64,000 nt of DNA from JACTUA01 sp964551875 (GCA_964551875.1 CAZKEV010000006.1:6730-70729), one strand, 5' to 3'; shown: positions 9,038 through 18,566, counted from the stretch's first letter. Numbers and translations are program-made. Notes: generated by a model from the letters alone, not told the origin.

Positions 9038-12000
9038 TCACTTCAGGAGTTTCTCGATGGCGATTCCGCCAAGGGTCAGGGGGGTCGTCGGGTCGGCCGT
9101 GTCAGCGGCACCCGGCTGTGTATCGTATACCACAGCGCCCGTTGCCTTGTCCCAGATCCTGATCCGGAACAGGTCCTGTTGTGGTTTCGACCCGCCGTCG
9201 ATCACCGAGACGAGGAAGCCGTAGGTCTTCTCCCCCTTGATCTTGCCGCTCCCCTGGTAGAAGGCCTTCTTTGCCTCCTTCTGGATCACGAGCCAGTCGT
9301 ACGACATGGAGGTAAAGGCGATCTTCCCCTTCGGGAACTGGAACGCGGTCACCCCTTTGAAGGGCTCCTTCTTCAGGACCGGGTACCTCGCCAGGAACTC
9401 CAGGGTGGCTGGACCGGTTGCGGCCGGATCGGCTGCCAGGGCTCCCGCAGGGGACCTGATGGCCCCCGCTCCTGCCACGAACCCGCTCTCCGGATCATAG
9501 ACGATAACGGGCTGGGTGCTGGTGGCAGTTGCCGTGGCATCCCTGCTATCCGTCAGGGTCAGGCTCACCGTATAAAAGCCCGGCCTGGTGTAGGCATGAG
9601 TCCCGGTCACCGAGCCCGAAATCTCCGATCCGGTCTGTTCGTCGACCACGCCGGCTGACGTGATCCCGTCGCCCCAGTCAAAGACGGCCGTGTGGGTGTC
9701 GGAGGGATCGCGGAAGGCCGCGGTCGCTGTGATCCCGGTGTTCACCAGGGTAGGTTCGGTGGGTGCGGTTATGGAATCGATAACCGGGGGCGAATTCAGC
9801 GACATCACGACCGTCTCAAAGACCGTGCCCGGCGGGTACACCGTGGTGATGCTCTTGAGGTCAGCGGAGACATCCGCGACCCGGATCACCTCTGCTGTGG
9901 CAGTCTTTGCCACGGGATCCACGGTCACCTTGATATAGGCGAGGGCGTACTCGAGGCTGTTCTGGGAACCTTCGGCCCGCGGGGTCGCAAGGTTGTAGGC
10001 AGGCCCGCCACCGGTCCCCGAGACGAAGTAATGGATGTGATTCACCAGGAACCGTTCGTAGGCATGAACATGCCCGTTGAAGACCGCGAGCACGTTGTTT
10101 GCATAGAACTCGTCCTCCCACTCTGCCCTGATATTCTCATATCCGCCGAAGTGCTTGGAATCGGAACTGTAGGGCGGGTAGTGGAACGAGACGAACCGGA
10201 AGGGTTTCTCCGTTGCCTGGAGGTCTCCCTCCAGCCATGCACTCTGTGTCGGGAAATCCGGCCATGCCCAGTCATTGCTGTCCAGGATGGTGAAATGCCC
10301 GTCCCCGCAGTCGAAGGAGTAGTAGTCAGGGACGCCGTAGGCGGCGACGTAGTTCGGACCGTTGTCATCATGGTTCCCCCGCGCCGGGAAGACCGGGAGG
10401 CCGGCCATCATGTTCTTTCCGGCTGCAAAGTACCGGTCCCAGTCGTCCATGCTGGCAGCATCGTTCACGAGATCCCCGGAGTTGAGCACGAAGAGCACGT
10501 CCGGCTCCTCCGCGATCCGGTCCGCGACCAGCTTGTGCCGCTCCAGCTGGCTGTAGGTGGGGAGCTGGTCCTGCGTGTCGCTGTACATGACGAAGGTGAA
10601 CGCACCGCTCTCCGGGAAGGTCCGGAAGTGGAGGTCGCCGGTTTCCCGGGCGCCGTACAAGACCCGGTAGTGGTAGAGGGTATCGGGGGCCAGCCCGGCA
10701 AGCGAAACTTGGTGGAGCTGCGTGCTCACCCCGTCGCTGGCGGTCTGGTCGTACGCGGTGTGTGCCGAATAGTACTCGTCTGTGGCGTACTCCACGGTCA
10801 TCTCCGTCGGCCTCGCGGTTTTCGCGTTCACCGTCAGGCCGGTCGCCGAAGCACCGGTGAGGTATGGGCCCCAGGTGAGCACCGGGCGCACCTCGATGAG
10901 GTCAGTCTTCGTCTCGGTGTCGCTCCCGGCGATGTTTGTCACCGTGAGGGAGACCGTGTACGTGCCGGGATCAGTGTAGATCCAGGAGGGGAACTGCTCG
11001 GTGCTGTCCACCATCCCGTCGTTTGTGAAGTCCCAGGCATATGCGAGGGGAGTCGTCCCGGTCGACTTGTCAATGAACTGCACCTCCAGCGGGGCGATCC
11101 CGGTCATCGGATCCGCGATGAAGTCCGCGGCCGGGGGTGTCGGGGGTTCCGTCACGGTGATGAGCCCGATCTTCGTCTCGGTGCTGCTCCCGCCTTCATT
11201 CGTTGCCGTCAGGGAGACCGTGCAGGTCCCGGCGGTGCTGAAGGTGTGGGAGGGGCTCTGTGCCGTGTCGGTTGACCCGTCGCCAAAGTCCCAGGCCCAC
11301 GATGTCGGGGAACCCGTCGATGCGTCTGTGAACTGGACCGTCAGGGGAGCATACCCGGACGTGGTATCTGCGGTGAAGGATGCAACCGGTGCCGGGGGTC
11401 CACCTCCTCCGGTATATGTCACCTCAAGATAGGGACGTTTCGTAGCGTCGGCGTATTCACTTGAATAAAACTTGACATAGTTAGTACCCTGGGATTCGGT
11501 CTGATCCTTTACCAGCCATCCATAATTGGGAGTGCCATCAGTAAATGCCTGCACGTCTGATGTAATATCCCACACGACCCAGGAATTCGCAGTTGTCCCG
11601 GTTGCAGCACTGGAAATTGGCATGAGAACATTCTTACCGAAAATATTCCTCCATGTTACCAAGGTCTCGACCCAGCTCTCGGTTACCCTGTGGACGTCAT
11701 AGGTCCTGCCAGTGCCGACAACAAGGCTCCAGATGTCAAGATGTAGTGTCGCGGAGTCGATGGAAGCACCGGCAGGTATCGAGGTAAGATCAAAGTGAAC
11801 GACTGTCCGCCGGTTCATGCCAGCCCTTGACATCACGTAGAGATAGTCGTGAATATCATCCCCATTTCCATCCGGTGAATTCTCCATCAGGAGACTGTCA
11901 GCATCGGCAGGAATTGTGACTGTGGTAACCCCTCCCCCGGAACTCTGGACCGTGATATAACCAGTCTTCACCTCGTCGTCACTACCTGCGGAATTCGTAA

Positions 12001-13216
12001 CGGTGAGCTTCACCGTGTAGGTGCCGGCAGCAGGGTACACGTGGGACGGGTTCTGGACCGTTGCATCCAACGTGCCGTCGTTCTCGAAGTCCCACGCGTA
12101 CGTCAGGGGCGATGTCCCCATCGATTCATCGGTGAAGTGGACGATGAGCGGGGCGGTGCCGGTCAGGACATCGGACGTAAAAGCTGCGGACGGGGGAACC
12201 GGTGCCGGGGTGACAGTGATGTAACCGTCCTTCACCTCGTCATCGGTTCCGCCGGCATTGGTCACCGTGAGCTTCACCGTGTAGGTGCCGGCCGTATCGT
12301 AGACATGAGACGGGTTCTGGGCTGTATCATCAGTCACGCCATCATTGTTAAAGTCCCAAGCCCACGACGTCGGGGAACCGGTCGATGCGTCAGTGAAATG
12401 CACGGTAAGCGGGGCGGTGCCGGAAGTCACATCCGAGGTAAAAGCCGCGACGGGTGCGACCGGGCCCGCGGAGCTGATGATCCGGATCTCGGAAACGTAC
12501 TTCACCGAGAGGCCTGTTGTGGTCGGGTAATTCTCGCCGCCCTGGATGTAGTAATACCAGTACTCCGGTGCGGCAGCCTCGTGCCAGTCGTAGTTCCCGA
12601 ACGCGTGGATTCCCCACGGGTTCACGCCGTCATCCGCGAACCAGACGAGGCGCATGCCGTCCGTGTAGCCGGTGTCGGGGTATTTGCCCGGGGTGGCCGG
12701 ATCAAAGTCAAAATCGGTATACCATGTCAGGACCATCGGCCCCTCGCGGGAGGAGTACCCGTACACGTTCGCGTACGCGAAATCCTTGGTCATCCCGTCT
12801 GATGCGCGGACACGGAGCGTGTCGCCCGGGGACATTCCCCCGACGAGGTTGCAGAGGTCTTTAAAGTCTGTGCCCTTCGCAGCGCCCATGTCCTTTTCCT
12901 GGACATTGGTATCTTCGTCGGGGTTCCAGCGGAGCGCCTGTTCGGTTGCATCATCAGGGTCGTCCACAAAGACCGGGCCCTGATGATAGTAATGGATCGT
13001 TCCGTCGCCGAGTACGGGCAGCGTATCCCGCATCTGCTGGTACGTCAGGGTCTGTTCGGCGAGGACGGTCGTCCCGTCGCTCGCGTATTTTACAACATGC
13101 ACCTGGGTCGTTGCCGCCATCGCGGGTGCGATGAAGAGCGCAAGGCATATGATCAGGAGGAGGTATCCTCTGATTCCTATCGGGAACAGGGGGTGATTTA
13201 TTGTTGTGTGTGCCAT
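9038..13216 (-). CDS. Giant secreted PKD protein with a calcineurin-like metallophosphatase domain
   Basis: A 1392-residue protein. Order: signal peptide (1-35); island N-type domain (36-250; KGTDFKDLCNLVGGM, NYDWHEAAAPEYWYYY); PKD (255-335, 342-425); DNRLRE-like adhesive domain (430-605); PKD (610-690, 695-778); Fn3-like domain of the purple-acid-phosphatase type (780-870); metallophosphatase (873-1130); PKD-like (1145-1245); and the C-terminal domain shared with the 3713-8308 protein. Metal-site motifs are present: YSDTQD, NSGDLVND, GNHDD, SFHYPPY and GHVHAYER. It probably hydrolyses phosphoesters outside the cell. ATG at 13216 is chosen because GGAGGAG, overlapping the upstream stop codon, sits at proper distance; the frame is open to 13327. 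It is second in an operon with 13230-14426. Confidence 0.8.
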   Translation of the reverse strand: MAHTTINHPLFPIGIRGYLLLIICLALFIAPAMAATTQVHVVKYASDGTTVLAEQTLTYQQMRDTLPVLGDGTIHYYHQGPVFVDDPDDATEQALRWNPDEDTNVQEKDMGAAKGTDFKDLCNLVGGMSPGDTLRVRASDGMTKDFAYANVYGYSSREGPMVLTWYTDFDFDPATPGKYPDTGYTDGMRLVWFADDGVNPWGIHAFGNYDWHEAAAPEYWYYYIQGGENYPTTTGLSVKYVSEIRIISSAGPVAPVAAFTSDVTSGTAPLTVHFTDASTGSPTSWAWDFNNDGVTDDTAQNPSHVYDTAGTYTVKLTVTNAGGTDDEVKDGYITVTPAPVPPSAAFTSDVLTGTAPLIVHFTDESMGTSPLTYAWDFENDGTLDATVQNPSHVYPAAGTYTVKLTVTNSAGSDDEVKTGYITVQSSGGGVTTVTIPADADSLLMENSPDGNGDDIHDYLYVMSRAGMNRRTVVHFDLTSIPAGASIDSATLHLDIWSLVVGTGRTYDVHRVTESWVETLVTWRNIFGKNVLMPISSAATGTTANSWVVWDITSDVQAFTDGTPNYGWLVKDQTESQGTNYVKFYSSEYADATKRPYLEVTYTGGGGPPAPVASFTADTTSGYAPLTVQFTDASTGSPTSWAWDFGDGSTDTAQSPSHTFSTAGTCTVSLTATNEGGSSTETKIGLITVTEPPTPPAADFIADPMTGIAPLEVQFIDKSTGTTPLAYAWDFTNDGMVDSTEQFPSWIYTDPGTYTVSLTVTNIAGSDTETKTDLIEVRPVLTWGPYLTGASATGLTVNAKTARPTEMTVEYATDEYYSAHTAYDQTASDGVSTQLHQVSLAGLAPDTLYHYRVLYGARETGDLHFRTFPESGAFTFVMYSDTQDQLPTYSQLERHKLVADRIAEEPDVLFVLNSGDLVNDAASMDDWDRYFAAGKNMMAGLPVFPARGNHDDNGPNYVAAYGVPDYYSFDCGDGHFTILDSNDWAWPDFPTQSAWLEGDLQATEKPFRFVSFHYPPYSSDSKHFGGYENIRAEWEDEFYANNVLAVFNGHVHAYERFLVNHIHYFVSGTGGGPAYNLATPRAEGSQNSLEYALAYIKVTVDPVAKTATAEVIRVADVSADLKSITTVYPPGTVFETVVMSLNSPPVIDSITAPTEPTLVNTGITATAAFRDPSDTHTAVFDWGDGITSAGVVDEQTGSEISGSVTGTHAYTRPGFYTVSLTLTDSRDATATATSTQPVIVYDPESGFVAGAGAIRSPAGALAADPAATGPATLEFLARYPVLKKEPFKGVTAFQFPKGKIAFTSMSYDWLVIQKEAKKAFYQGSGKIKGEKTYGFLVSVIDGGSKPQQDLFRIRIWDKATGAVVYDTQPGAADTADPTTPLTLGGIAIEKLLK
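9093..9409 (-). repeat. 317-bp direct repeat, copy 2
   Basis: Identical over 317 bases to 3768-4084 (offset 5325). The flanks differ: AGCTTTTCGATGGCAATG on one side of copy 1 against AGTTTCTCGATGGCGATT here. This points to recent gene conversion or duplication confined to the shared C-terminal domain. Confidence 0.85.
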
Positions 13217-13229
13217 CGCCATCTCCTCC

Positions 13230-14426
13230 TCACATATTGCTGTGGTGGTGAGTGACCACCAGTCTGACGTAGTCGGTCTCGATACGCGAGAAGAATACTT
13301 CATCCCCGGGAGTATTTTCAACCGCAAGAACTGTCACATTGCCTGAATTGACGTAGTTGGTGATGCCCGAGGAAATCTCTCCGGTCAGGGTAACTTCTTC
13401 GCCGCTTGGGGTGCTGTCGAGTTCCTGGAATCCCGAGCCATCCCAGATATAGAGGCTTGTTCCATTGGCACTGCCGCCGGAATCATGCCAGCCTCTCCCG
13501 TTCCATGTGATGACCAATTTCTCAAGCTTATTGACAGGGCCATCCTTGTCTGTCGCCGTATCAATTGAGAAGTTGAACCTGTGCGCTGCATAGGAACCGG
13601 CACTAAAGTCGATCTGGAATGTTCCCTCGTCATCAGCGATGTTACTGGTTGAACCTAATGGATTACCCGGTACGTCAATCGAACTAGGTGGATCCGAGCT
13701 CACCTCTCCCTTATACGCCCATCCCGTTGTATCACCGGTCGTGTTGAAGTCGTGCCGGTGCGGCGGGTAGATCTTGAGCTGGTTCACGTACTTGACGGAC
13801 AGTCCCTTTGCCGAGGGCCAGATGCTGCTGTAGTTGTACCGGTACCACGGTGCAAGGGAATCCCGCATTTCAACGAGCGTGAAGTTCAGGGAGTCCGCAA
13901 CGCCGTAGGGGTCTGGCCGCGGGTTATAGAAGAACGAGCGGATACCTTCCGAATACCCGGGAACTGGTCCTGACACGCTGTCCCACCAGGCGAGGACGAG
14001 GTTCCCCTGGCCGCTCGCAGGTTCATAGATATTCGTGTAGTTGAAGTACCGGGTCATGCCGTCGCTTGCCTTCACGAAGATCTCATCCCCGGCAGACATA
14101 CCGCCCACGAGGTCTGTCAGGTTGCGGACATACGTTCCGTTGTGCCCGTAGTAGAGGATCATGTTCTGCCCCGCCGTCCCGTAGGGATCAGCAGAGTTAA
14201 ACGTTGGTCCCTGCATGTAGAGGGGGCCGTTGCTGTCGACGTTTAGGAATGACGACTGCATCTGGCTCCACTCCCGTAATTCTGACCTTTCGGCAAACGA
14301 GTAGTTGTTTGCCGCGTACTTGATCACCGTGACATTCTCGCTCGCCGCAGATACCGGCGCGGCCAGTATCCCGCAGAGGACGAGAAGCAGGGTGAAAACA
14401 AGAAATCGTTGGCTCAGCCTGTTCAT
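13230..14426 (-). CDS. Secreted surface protein with the island N-type domain
   Basis: A 398-residue protein with a signal peptide (about 1-28, cleavage near PVSAAS). A divergent copy of the island N-type domain spans roughly 29-225 (VIKYAANN, YMQGPTF, VRNLTDLVGGM, KGLSVKYVNQLKIY). A C-terminal region of about 170 residues looks like a beta-sandwich and carries WNGRGWHDSGG. The DLC cysteine of most family members is replaced by DL here (NLTDLVGG). There is no C-terminal anchor. It is first in an operon with the metallophosphatase protein, whose ribosome-binding site overlaps this stop codon. Function is unknown. Confidence 0.75.
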   Translation of the reverse strand: MNRLSQRFLVFTLLLVLCGILAAPVSAASENVTVIKYAANNYSFAERSELREWSQMQSSFLNVDSNGPLYMQGPTFNSADPYGTAGQNMILYYGHNGTYVRNLTDLVGGMSAGDEIFVKASDGMTRYFNYTNIYEPASGQGNLVLAWWDSVSGPVPGYSEGIRSFFYNPRPDPYGVADSLNFTLVEMRDSLAPWYRYNYSSIWPSAKGLSVKYVNQLKIYPPHRHDFNTTGDTTGWAYKGEVSSDPPSSIDVPGNPLGSTSNIADDEGTFQIDFSAGSYAAHRFNFSIDTATDKDGPVNKLEKLVITWNGRGWHDSGGSANGTSLYIWDGSGFQELDSTPSGEEVTLTGEISSGITNYVNSGNVTVLAVENTPGDEVFFSRIETDYVRLVVTHHHSNM

Positions 14427-14495
14427 ATGAAAACACCGAAGTACCGAACCAAATCGATGGATCGGTATTGGGTTCTGGTTTCACGATACGATAAA

Positions 14496-14509
14496 CATTT
14501 TTATTTGAA
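14496..14509 (-). promoter_or_regulatory. Candidate TATA box for the 14426 operon
   Basis: The minus strand reads TTCAAATAAAAATG here, about 70 bases before the start codon at 14426, in an AT-rich stretch. The rest of 14510-14758 holds no gene I can support. Confidence 0.4.
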
Positions 14510-14758
14510 TTCTTTCATTAGTAAATTAGACTAAGTAAACTTTTTTGGAGACAGAATAAGATTTCAGGACATCCTCAGGTTCGGGAAAAAGGACGAGCGA
14601 TGTATGATTTTCCATAAACGCGGAAAGACGCAGCAACCCGGAACTCGATCCATTTATCATGTGCCGTTAAAAATGCAAGAAACGGGATATTCGGGTTCGT
14701 ATTGAGAAAATTTCATCTCTTTCTTGCCGGATACCGAAATACGGGCAGGATATACAGG

Positions 14759-14794
14759 AAAAAAGAGGCATCACCTTCCAGAGGGATTGATGCC
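14759..14794 (-). terminator. Rho-independent-like terminator after the DUF916-like gene
   Basis: On the minus strand a perfect 7-bp stem, GGCATCA with TGATGCC, surrounds a 14-nt loop. CTC and then a run of six Ts follow. It lies 28 bases beyond the stop codon at 14822. Confidence 0.65.
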
Positions 14795-14821
14795 CGGGGA
14801 AAAAAGGAGCGAGGGCCGTCC

Positions 14822-16201
14822 CTACCACCTCCGCGTTACCCGCAGGCAGAGGGTGGCTGCCCCGAGGGCACCCAGGGCCGCCATCGCACCGAAGCCGGGG
14901 ATGCCCGAGGGCTTCGTCTCTCCTGCCGCGGGTATGGCTCCGGTACTGCCGCCCGTCACCACCACCGCCCACGTGCTGAACCGGTTCGTGGTAGCGGTGA
15001 GGGTCCGGGCGTTCGCGTCCACGGTGGTGGAGAGCACCGTCCACTTGCTGTCAGAGCGGTCGTACCGGGCCAGCGCCAGCTTCCGGGCATCATTCCCGGC
15101 CGCCTTCAGGTCGGCGTCGGAGTACCGGACGGTGACGGTGGCGTCCTTCGCGAGGAGCCCCATCACACCGTCCACGGAGAAGACCGTGGACGCGGCCTTC
15201 ACGCCTTCGGGGAGCGGCGGCAGGTCGCCCCGGAAGGGCACCACCGAGACGGTGCCGCCGGAGAGGAACGCCCCTTGCGGGAACCGTACCGTGATCTCGC
15301 CGCCGGGGGTGGCCAGCGTTGCCGGGCTGTCAGGGGAGACCGCCACGCTGGCTTCAGCAAACGGCGGGATGTACTCCTCCTGCACGGTGAAGGAGTTACT
15401 ATCCTCATCCAGCACAGTCCCGTCCTGGAGAGTCATGGTGGACTTCACTGTGTAGGTGCCGATGGGGAGCCCGGTAGTGATCCCGGTCTCGAACCGGACC
15501 GATTGGCTCGGGATCATCGCCCGGGAGAAGGGCTGGCTCGCTGCCGTTGCCACCGTGCGCCCCGCCGCATCTGTGACGGTCAGCCGGTTCACCGCCCCAT
15601 AGTAGTGGTGGTTCCCGGTATTCTTCAGCACCGTAGAGACTGTGATGGGCTTCTGTGCCACCACCTCCCCCACAGAGACCGAGGTGATCTCGCCGGTCTC
15701 GACCAGCTTGGTGCCTTCGACGGTGAGCATCACGGGCACCAGCACGGCAGTGGCAATGGCCGCCTGGCCGGTGCCAGAAGCCGCCGGGTGGATCAGGATC
15801 ACGGCGTACTGCCCACCATCGCCCACGTCACGGGGTACCCTGATGGTGGCGGTGAACTCCCTCCGGTCACCAGGCTGGAGGCGGACCGTAGGCGACGGCA
15901 CTGAGACGATGGATCGGGCGGAGTAGGGGCTGGTGTCCATGTCAGGCGTAAGCCCTGCGTAAGAACCTGCATCCAGGGACTGGCCGAAGCCCAGGATCTC
16001 GATGGCGTATTCCGACGCCGCATCCTCCGGCTTGATGGAGATCGCCATCGGGAAGATATAATTCGTTCCGGGCTTCACGTCCATCATGATCTTGGCACCT
16101 TCCACCTTCAGGGCGGCAGCGGGAATAATCAGCGCGGCAATAAGTACCAATAAAATTGTGGTGATACCCAGATGTGAAGAAGATACTTTGTTGCCAGTCA
16201 T
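14822..16201 (-). CDS. DUF916-like surface protein with PGF-CTERM sorting signal
   Basis: A 459-residue protein with an N-terminal signal/membrane segment (13-30). Next come Ig-like beta domains (about 31-230; LQPGDRREFTATIRVP then GGQYAVILIHP), which resemble the DUF916 domain of bacterial WxL-locus proteins. A further beta domain spans 230-400. The C-terminal tail SGIPGFGAMAALGALGA plus TRRW is a PGF-CTERM-type signal (PGF motif, hydrophobic helix, basic end), expected to be processed by an archaeosortase and anchored to lipid. The next gene upstream encodes a WxL-like small protein. The DUF916 relationship is my reading of strand pattern and position, not a search result. A decayed second copy lies at 8651-8975. 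Confidence 0.65.
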   Translation of the reverse strand: MTGNKVSSSHLGITTILLVLIAALIIPAAALKVEGAKIMMDVKPGTNYIFPMAISIKPEDAASEYAIEILGFGQSLDAGSYAGLTPDMDTSPYSARSIVSVPSPTVRLQPGDRREFTATIRVPRDVGDGGQYAVILIHPAASGTGQAAIATAVLVPVMLTVEGTKLVETGEITSVSVGEVVAQKPITVSTVLKNTGNHHYYGAVNRLTVTDAAGRTVATAASQPFSRAMIPSQSVRFETGITTGLPIGTYTVKSTMTLQDGTVLDEDSNSFTVQEEYIPPFAEASVAVSPDSPATLATPGGEITVRFPQGAFLSGGTVSVVPFRGDLPPLPEGVKAASTVFSVDGVMGLLAKDATVTVRYSDADLKAAGNDARKLALARYDRSDSKWTVLSTTVDANARTLTATTNRFSTWAVVVTGGSTGAIPAAGETKPSGIPGFGAMAALGALGAATLCLRVTRRW

Positions 16202-16291
16202 CGAGCGTAATCCTCCATAGTGATTCTTTTTGGAAAAATAAAGAATTATGATGGGAATCAGACGGATCCCTCCCGGTGAGCAATCCGCTGA

Positions 16292-16786
16292 TCAGTTTGC
16301 ATTTGCCGTGAACGTGATAACTATTTGATAAACCCCGGCTGCATCACCAACTGAGATTACCTGCCTCACATATGCCGTTTTTGTAGTACCTGATGGAGCT
16401 GGAGCTGTCCCGGACATGAATGAAGGGTCAGGCAAATAAGTAGTTGGATTTGCTGCTTGTCCGAAATTGAACTTCGCGGCGAGTTTTAGCCCAGTTCCAT
16501 CTGCCACCGTGGTCATGTATCCGTTATTGGTTGCTTTTGCGTCGGTGGCAGTTACAGACCAGCTCGCAGAATTCGTAGTAACATTAACAACAGACGATCC
16601 CGTTGCAGGAGTTCCGTTGAGCATAGTAGCGAAAGGTATCGCCGCAGGAGCAACCGATAAAGCCACAGTAGGTCCAATCGTCCCTGACACAGTGACGTTA
16701 TCCATATCCGACGCCGCCGATACCGCTCCCGGGAGCACCAGGAGCACCAGCAGGGCTGCAAGGCCCGCTAAGAGCATCTTTCTCAT
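16292..16786 (-). CDS. Small secreted WxL-like surface protein
   Basis: A 164-residue secreted protein: signal peptide (1-24, ending AVSAAS), then a single beta-rich domain. It has the strand DNVTVSGTIGPTV at its start, NSASWSVTATD in the middle and GVYQIVITFTANAN at the end. This layout resembles bacterial WxL domains (a W-containing strand and a terminal GxYxxxxTxT strand), and the same domain closes the 18567-21140 protein. ATG at 16786 is chosen because GAGGTG lies just upstream. It is flanked by the DUF916-like gene (90 bp) and a 231-bp AT-rich gap likely to hold its own promoter. Confidence 0.6.
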   Translation of the reverse strand: MRKMLLAGLAALLVLLVLPGAVSAASDMDNVTVSGTIGPTVALSVAPAAIPFATMLNGTPATGSSVVNVTTNSASWSVTATDAKATNNGYMTTVADGTGLKLAAKFNFGQAANPTTYLPDPSFMSGTAPAPSGTTKTAYVRQVISVGDAAGVYQIVITFTANAN

Positions 16787-17029
16787 CTTGCACCTCACAC
16801 ACCCTGCGCAACAGGGTGAACGGGAAAGACTTGAGGGGATGGTCTATAAAGGTTGCGAAACTTTTCTCAAAAGTTAATTAAACATAATTTACCTGCCGGA
16901 GAATGTGCGGCCTCCCCACATGCGCTTTGCCGGTGGTTTTTCCCCCTGCGTAAGGGTTCCTCGCAGATACGTGAACCGGGAGCTTTTATATCCTTGATGC
17001 CAGATCAGAGGGGTAGGCGCGGGCCTGCG

Positions 17030-17698
17030 CTACCGCGGGATCAGTTCACGGATGATCCCTGCTTCCGCCCGCATGAACCCGGCCTGCTCCCCGGATATGA
17101 GCCGGAACCGCTCGAAGAGGGTCACCCGGCTGGAGAAGACCTGGAGCTCGGCGCTGGCGGCCCGGTAATTCTTTCTCAGGATCAGCTTCTCTGTGATCTC
17201 CAGGTGGAGGGAGAGGAACCACTTCACCCACCCATCCACCGGGAGGGTCGCGATGTACCCCTGCAGTGCCTGGACCCGGGTCAGGGCACCGGGTTCCGAC
17301 ACGGTGATGTACTCGGGTTTCGTCTCCACGTCAGAGGTGGCGGCGTTTGAAACGGTGAGGATGACGGTATAGCTCCCGGGTCGGTGATATACGAAGGGCG
17401 GGTTCTGCGCGTCGCTATCCACAATCCCGTCCCCGTCCAGATCCCAGGCCCACGTCGTGGGGTTCCCGGGAGAGCGATCGGTGAACTGTACTGTCAGGGG
17501 GGCGTCGCCACTTCGGGGCGCGCCGGTGAAGTCCGCAGAAATGCCGGTGTCCGCAAGGATCGTACCCGAGATGGTCAGGGACGCGCTCCCGTCCGCCGCT
17601 GGGGCGGATGGCGCAAGGGGGATAAGGAGAAGCAGGAGGATGGCGAGGAACTCCACTTTCCTGCCCGGTGTCCCGTACATAATTCTCTCCGTCATCAT
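17030..17698 (-). CDS. Secreted single-PKD protein with a helical C-terminus
   Basis: A 222-residue protein with a hydrophobic signal near residues 15-34. A SASLTISGTI strand, also found in its two neighbours, comes next, followed by one PKD domain (about 52-133; WAWDLDGDG, SYTVILTVSN). A 75-residue helical region ends in FRLISGEQAGFMRAEAG. Its start overlaps the stop of the malectin-like gene by 4 bp (ATGA), so it is translationally coupled. The helical tail may mediate assembly; I do not recognise it. Confidence 0.65.
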   Translation of the reverse strand: MMTERIMYGTPGRKVEFLAILLLLLIPLAPSAPAADGSASLTISGTILADTGISADFTGAPRSGDAPLTVQFTDRSPGNPTTWAWDLDGDGIVDSDAQNPPFVYHRPGSYTVILTVSNAATSDVETKPEYITVSEPGALTRVQALQGYIATLPVDGWVKWFLSLHLEITEKLILRKNYRAASAELQVFSSRVTLFERFRLISGEQAGFMRAEAGIIRELIPR

Positions 17699-18555
17699 TG
17701 CACCGATGGCCGCACTTCCACGGCAGCGAGGATCGGGTTGTTACGTCCCGCTGGCTTATTTACGCCTGCCAGGGGCCGGAGCTGCAGGTCCAGGATCCCG
17801 TCGGCCACCGTCACGATGTGGACCTCGTCATCGGCCTTATAGCGGCCGCCGCTCGCGGTGAACGGCCGGTAGGCGGAGGTCATGACAGTATTTTCCAGTA
17901 CGATGTCAAAGACCCGCCGGTTGTCGTTGTAGTTCGGCTCCACGTACTTCGTGGTGACCTGGAAGTTGCCGTTTCTCACGGTGAACCGGTACAGGAGCTG
18001 GCTGTTCGAGACGGTGCGCCACTCCTGGAAGAGGGGGTCGTCGAGGGTGTTCCCGATGGGCTGCTTGGTCCGGTCGGTGGAGGAGGATGTGATCCAGCCG
18101 TAACTCCCGCTGGAGTAGCGTTTATCCTGGAGCCAGAGAAGCCCCCCGGTGTCAGTATACGTCGTCTTCGGGGCGCCGCAGTTGAGCCGGTAGGAGACGC
18201 GGATGTACGCGGGCTTCACCTCCACGCTGGCCCCCTCATCGTTCTCCACCCTCAACGAGACGGTGTAGACCCCGGCCAGCTGGTAGGTGTGCCTCGGGTT
18301 TTGCTCGGTGGAAGTGGACCCGTCGCCGAAGTCCCAGGCCCATGATGCAGGACCTCCGGTCGAGAGATCGGTGAACTGCCCGGTGAGGGTTGCGAGACCG
18401 GAGGTGGGCGTGCCGCTGAACTCGGCGACGGGGCCCCCGGTCGCTACCACGGTCCCCGAGATGGTGAGGGTTGCGGAATCTCCGGCTGCCACACCCGCCA
18501 CCAGCAGGAGGGCCCCCAGCAGGAGGGCGGCCGCAAAGAGGAAGGGAGTCCTCAT
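17695..18555 (-). CDS. Secreted PKD plus malectin-like carbohydrate-binding protein
   Basis: A 286-residue protein: signal peptide (1-24), SATLTISGTV strand, PKD domain (about 38-120; WAWDFGDGST) and a malectin-like domain (128-286). The malectin features are RLNCGAPKTTYTDTGGLLW, YRFTVRNGNFQVT, RRVFDIVLEN and ILAAVEVRP. Malectin domains bind di- or oligosaccharides, so this protein may bind cell-surface or polymer glycans. It lies 11 bp after the 891-codon frame and overlaps the next gene, as the middle gene of a three-gene operon. Confidence 0.72.
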   Translation of the reverse strand: MRTPFLFAAALLLGALLLVAGVAAGDSATLTISGTVVATGGPVAEFSGTPTSGLATLTGQFTDLSTGGPASWAWDFGDGSTSTEQNPRHTYQLAGVYTVSLRVENDEGASVEVKPAYIRVSYRLNCGAPKTTYTDTGGLLWLQDKRYSSGSYGWITSSSTDRTKQPIGNTLDDPLFQEWRTVSNSQLLYRFTVRNGNFQVTTKYVEPNYNDNRRVFDIVLENTVMTSAYRPFTASGGRYKADDEVHIVTVADGILDLQLRPLAGVNKPAGRNNPILAAVEVRPSVQ

Positions 18556-18566
18556 CGCCGCAGCCC

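Noticed and set aside
8409..9041. Intact 210-residue protein
   Set aside because: Homology to the DUF916-like protein holds only in pieces from three frames, so it is a pseudogene and the rest is unrelated sequence.
9692..11275. 527-codon plus-strand frame
   Set aside because: Antisense to the metallophosphatase surface gene; low-complexity Gly/Arg/Val content without motifs.
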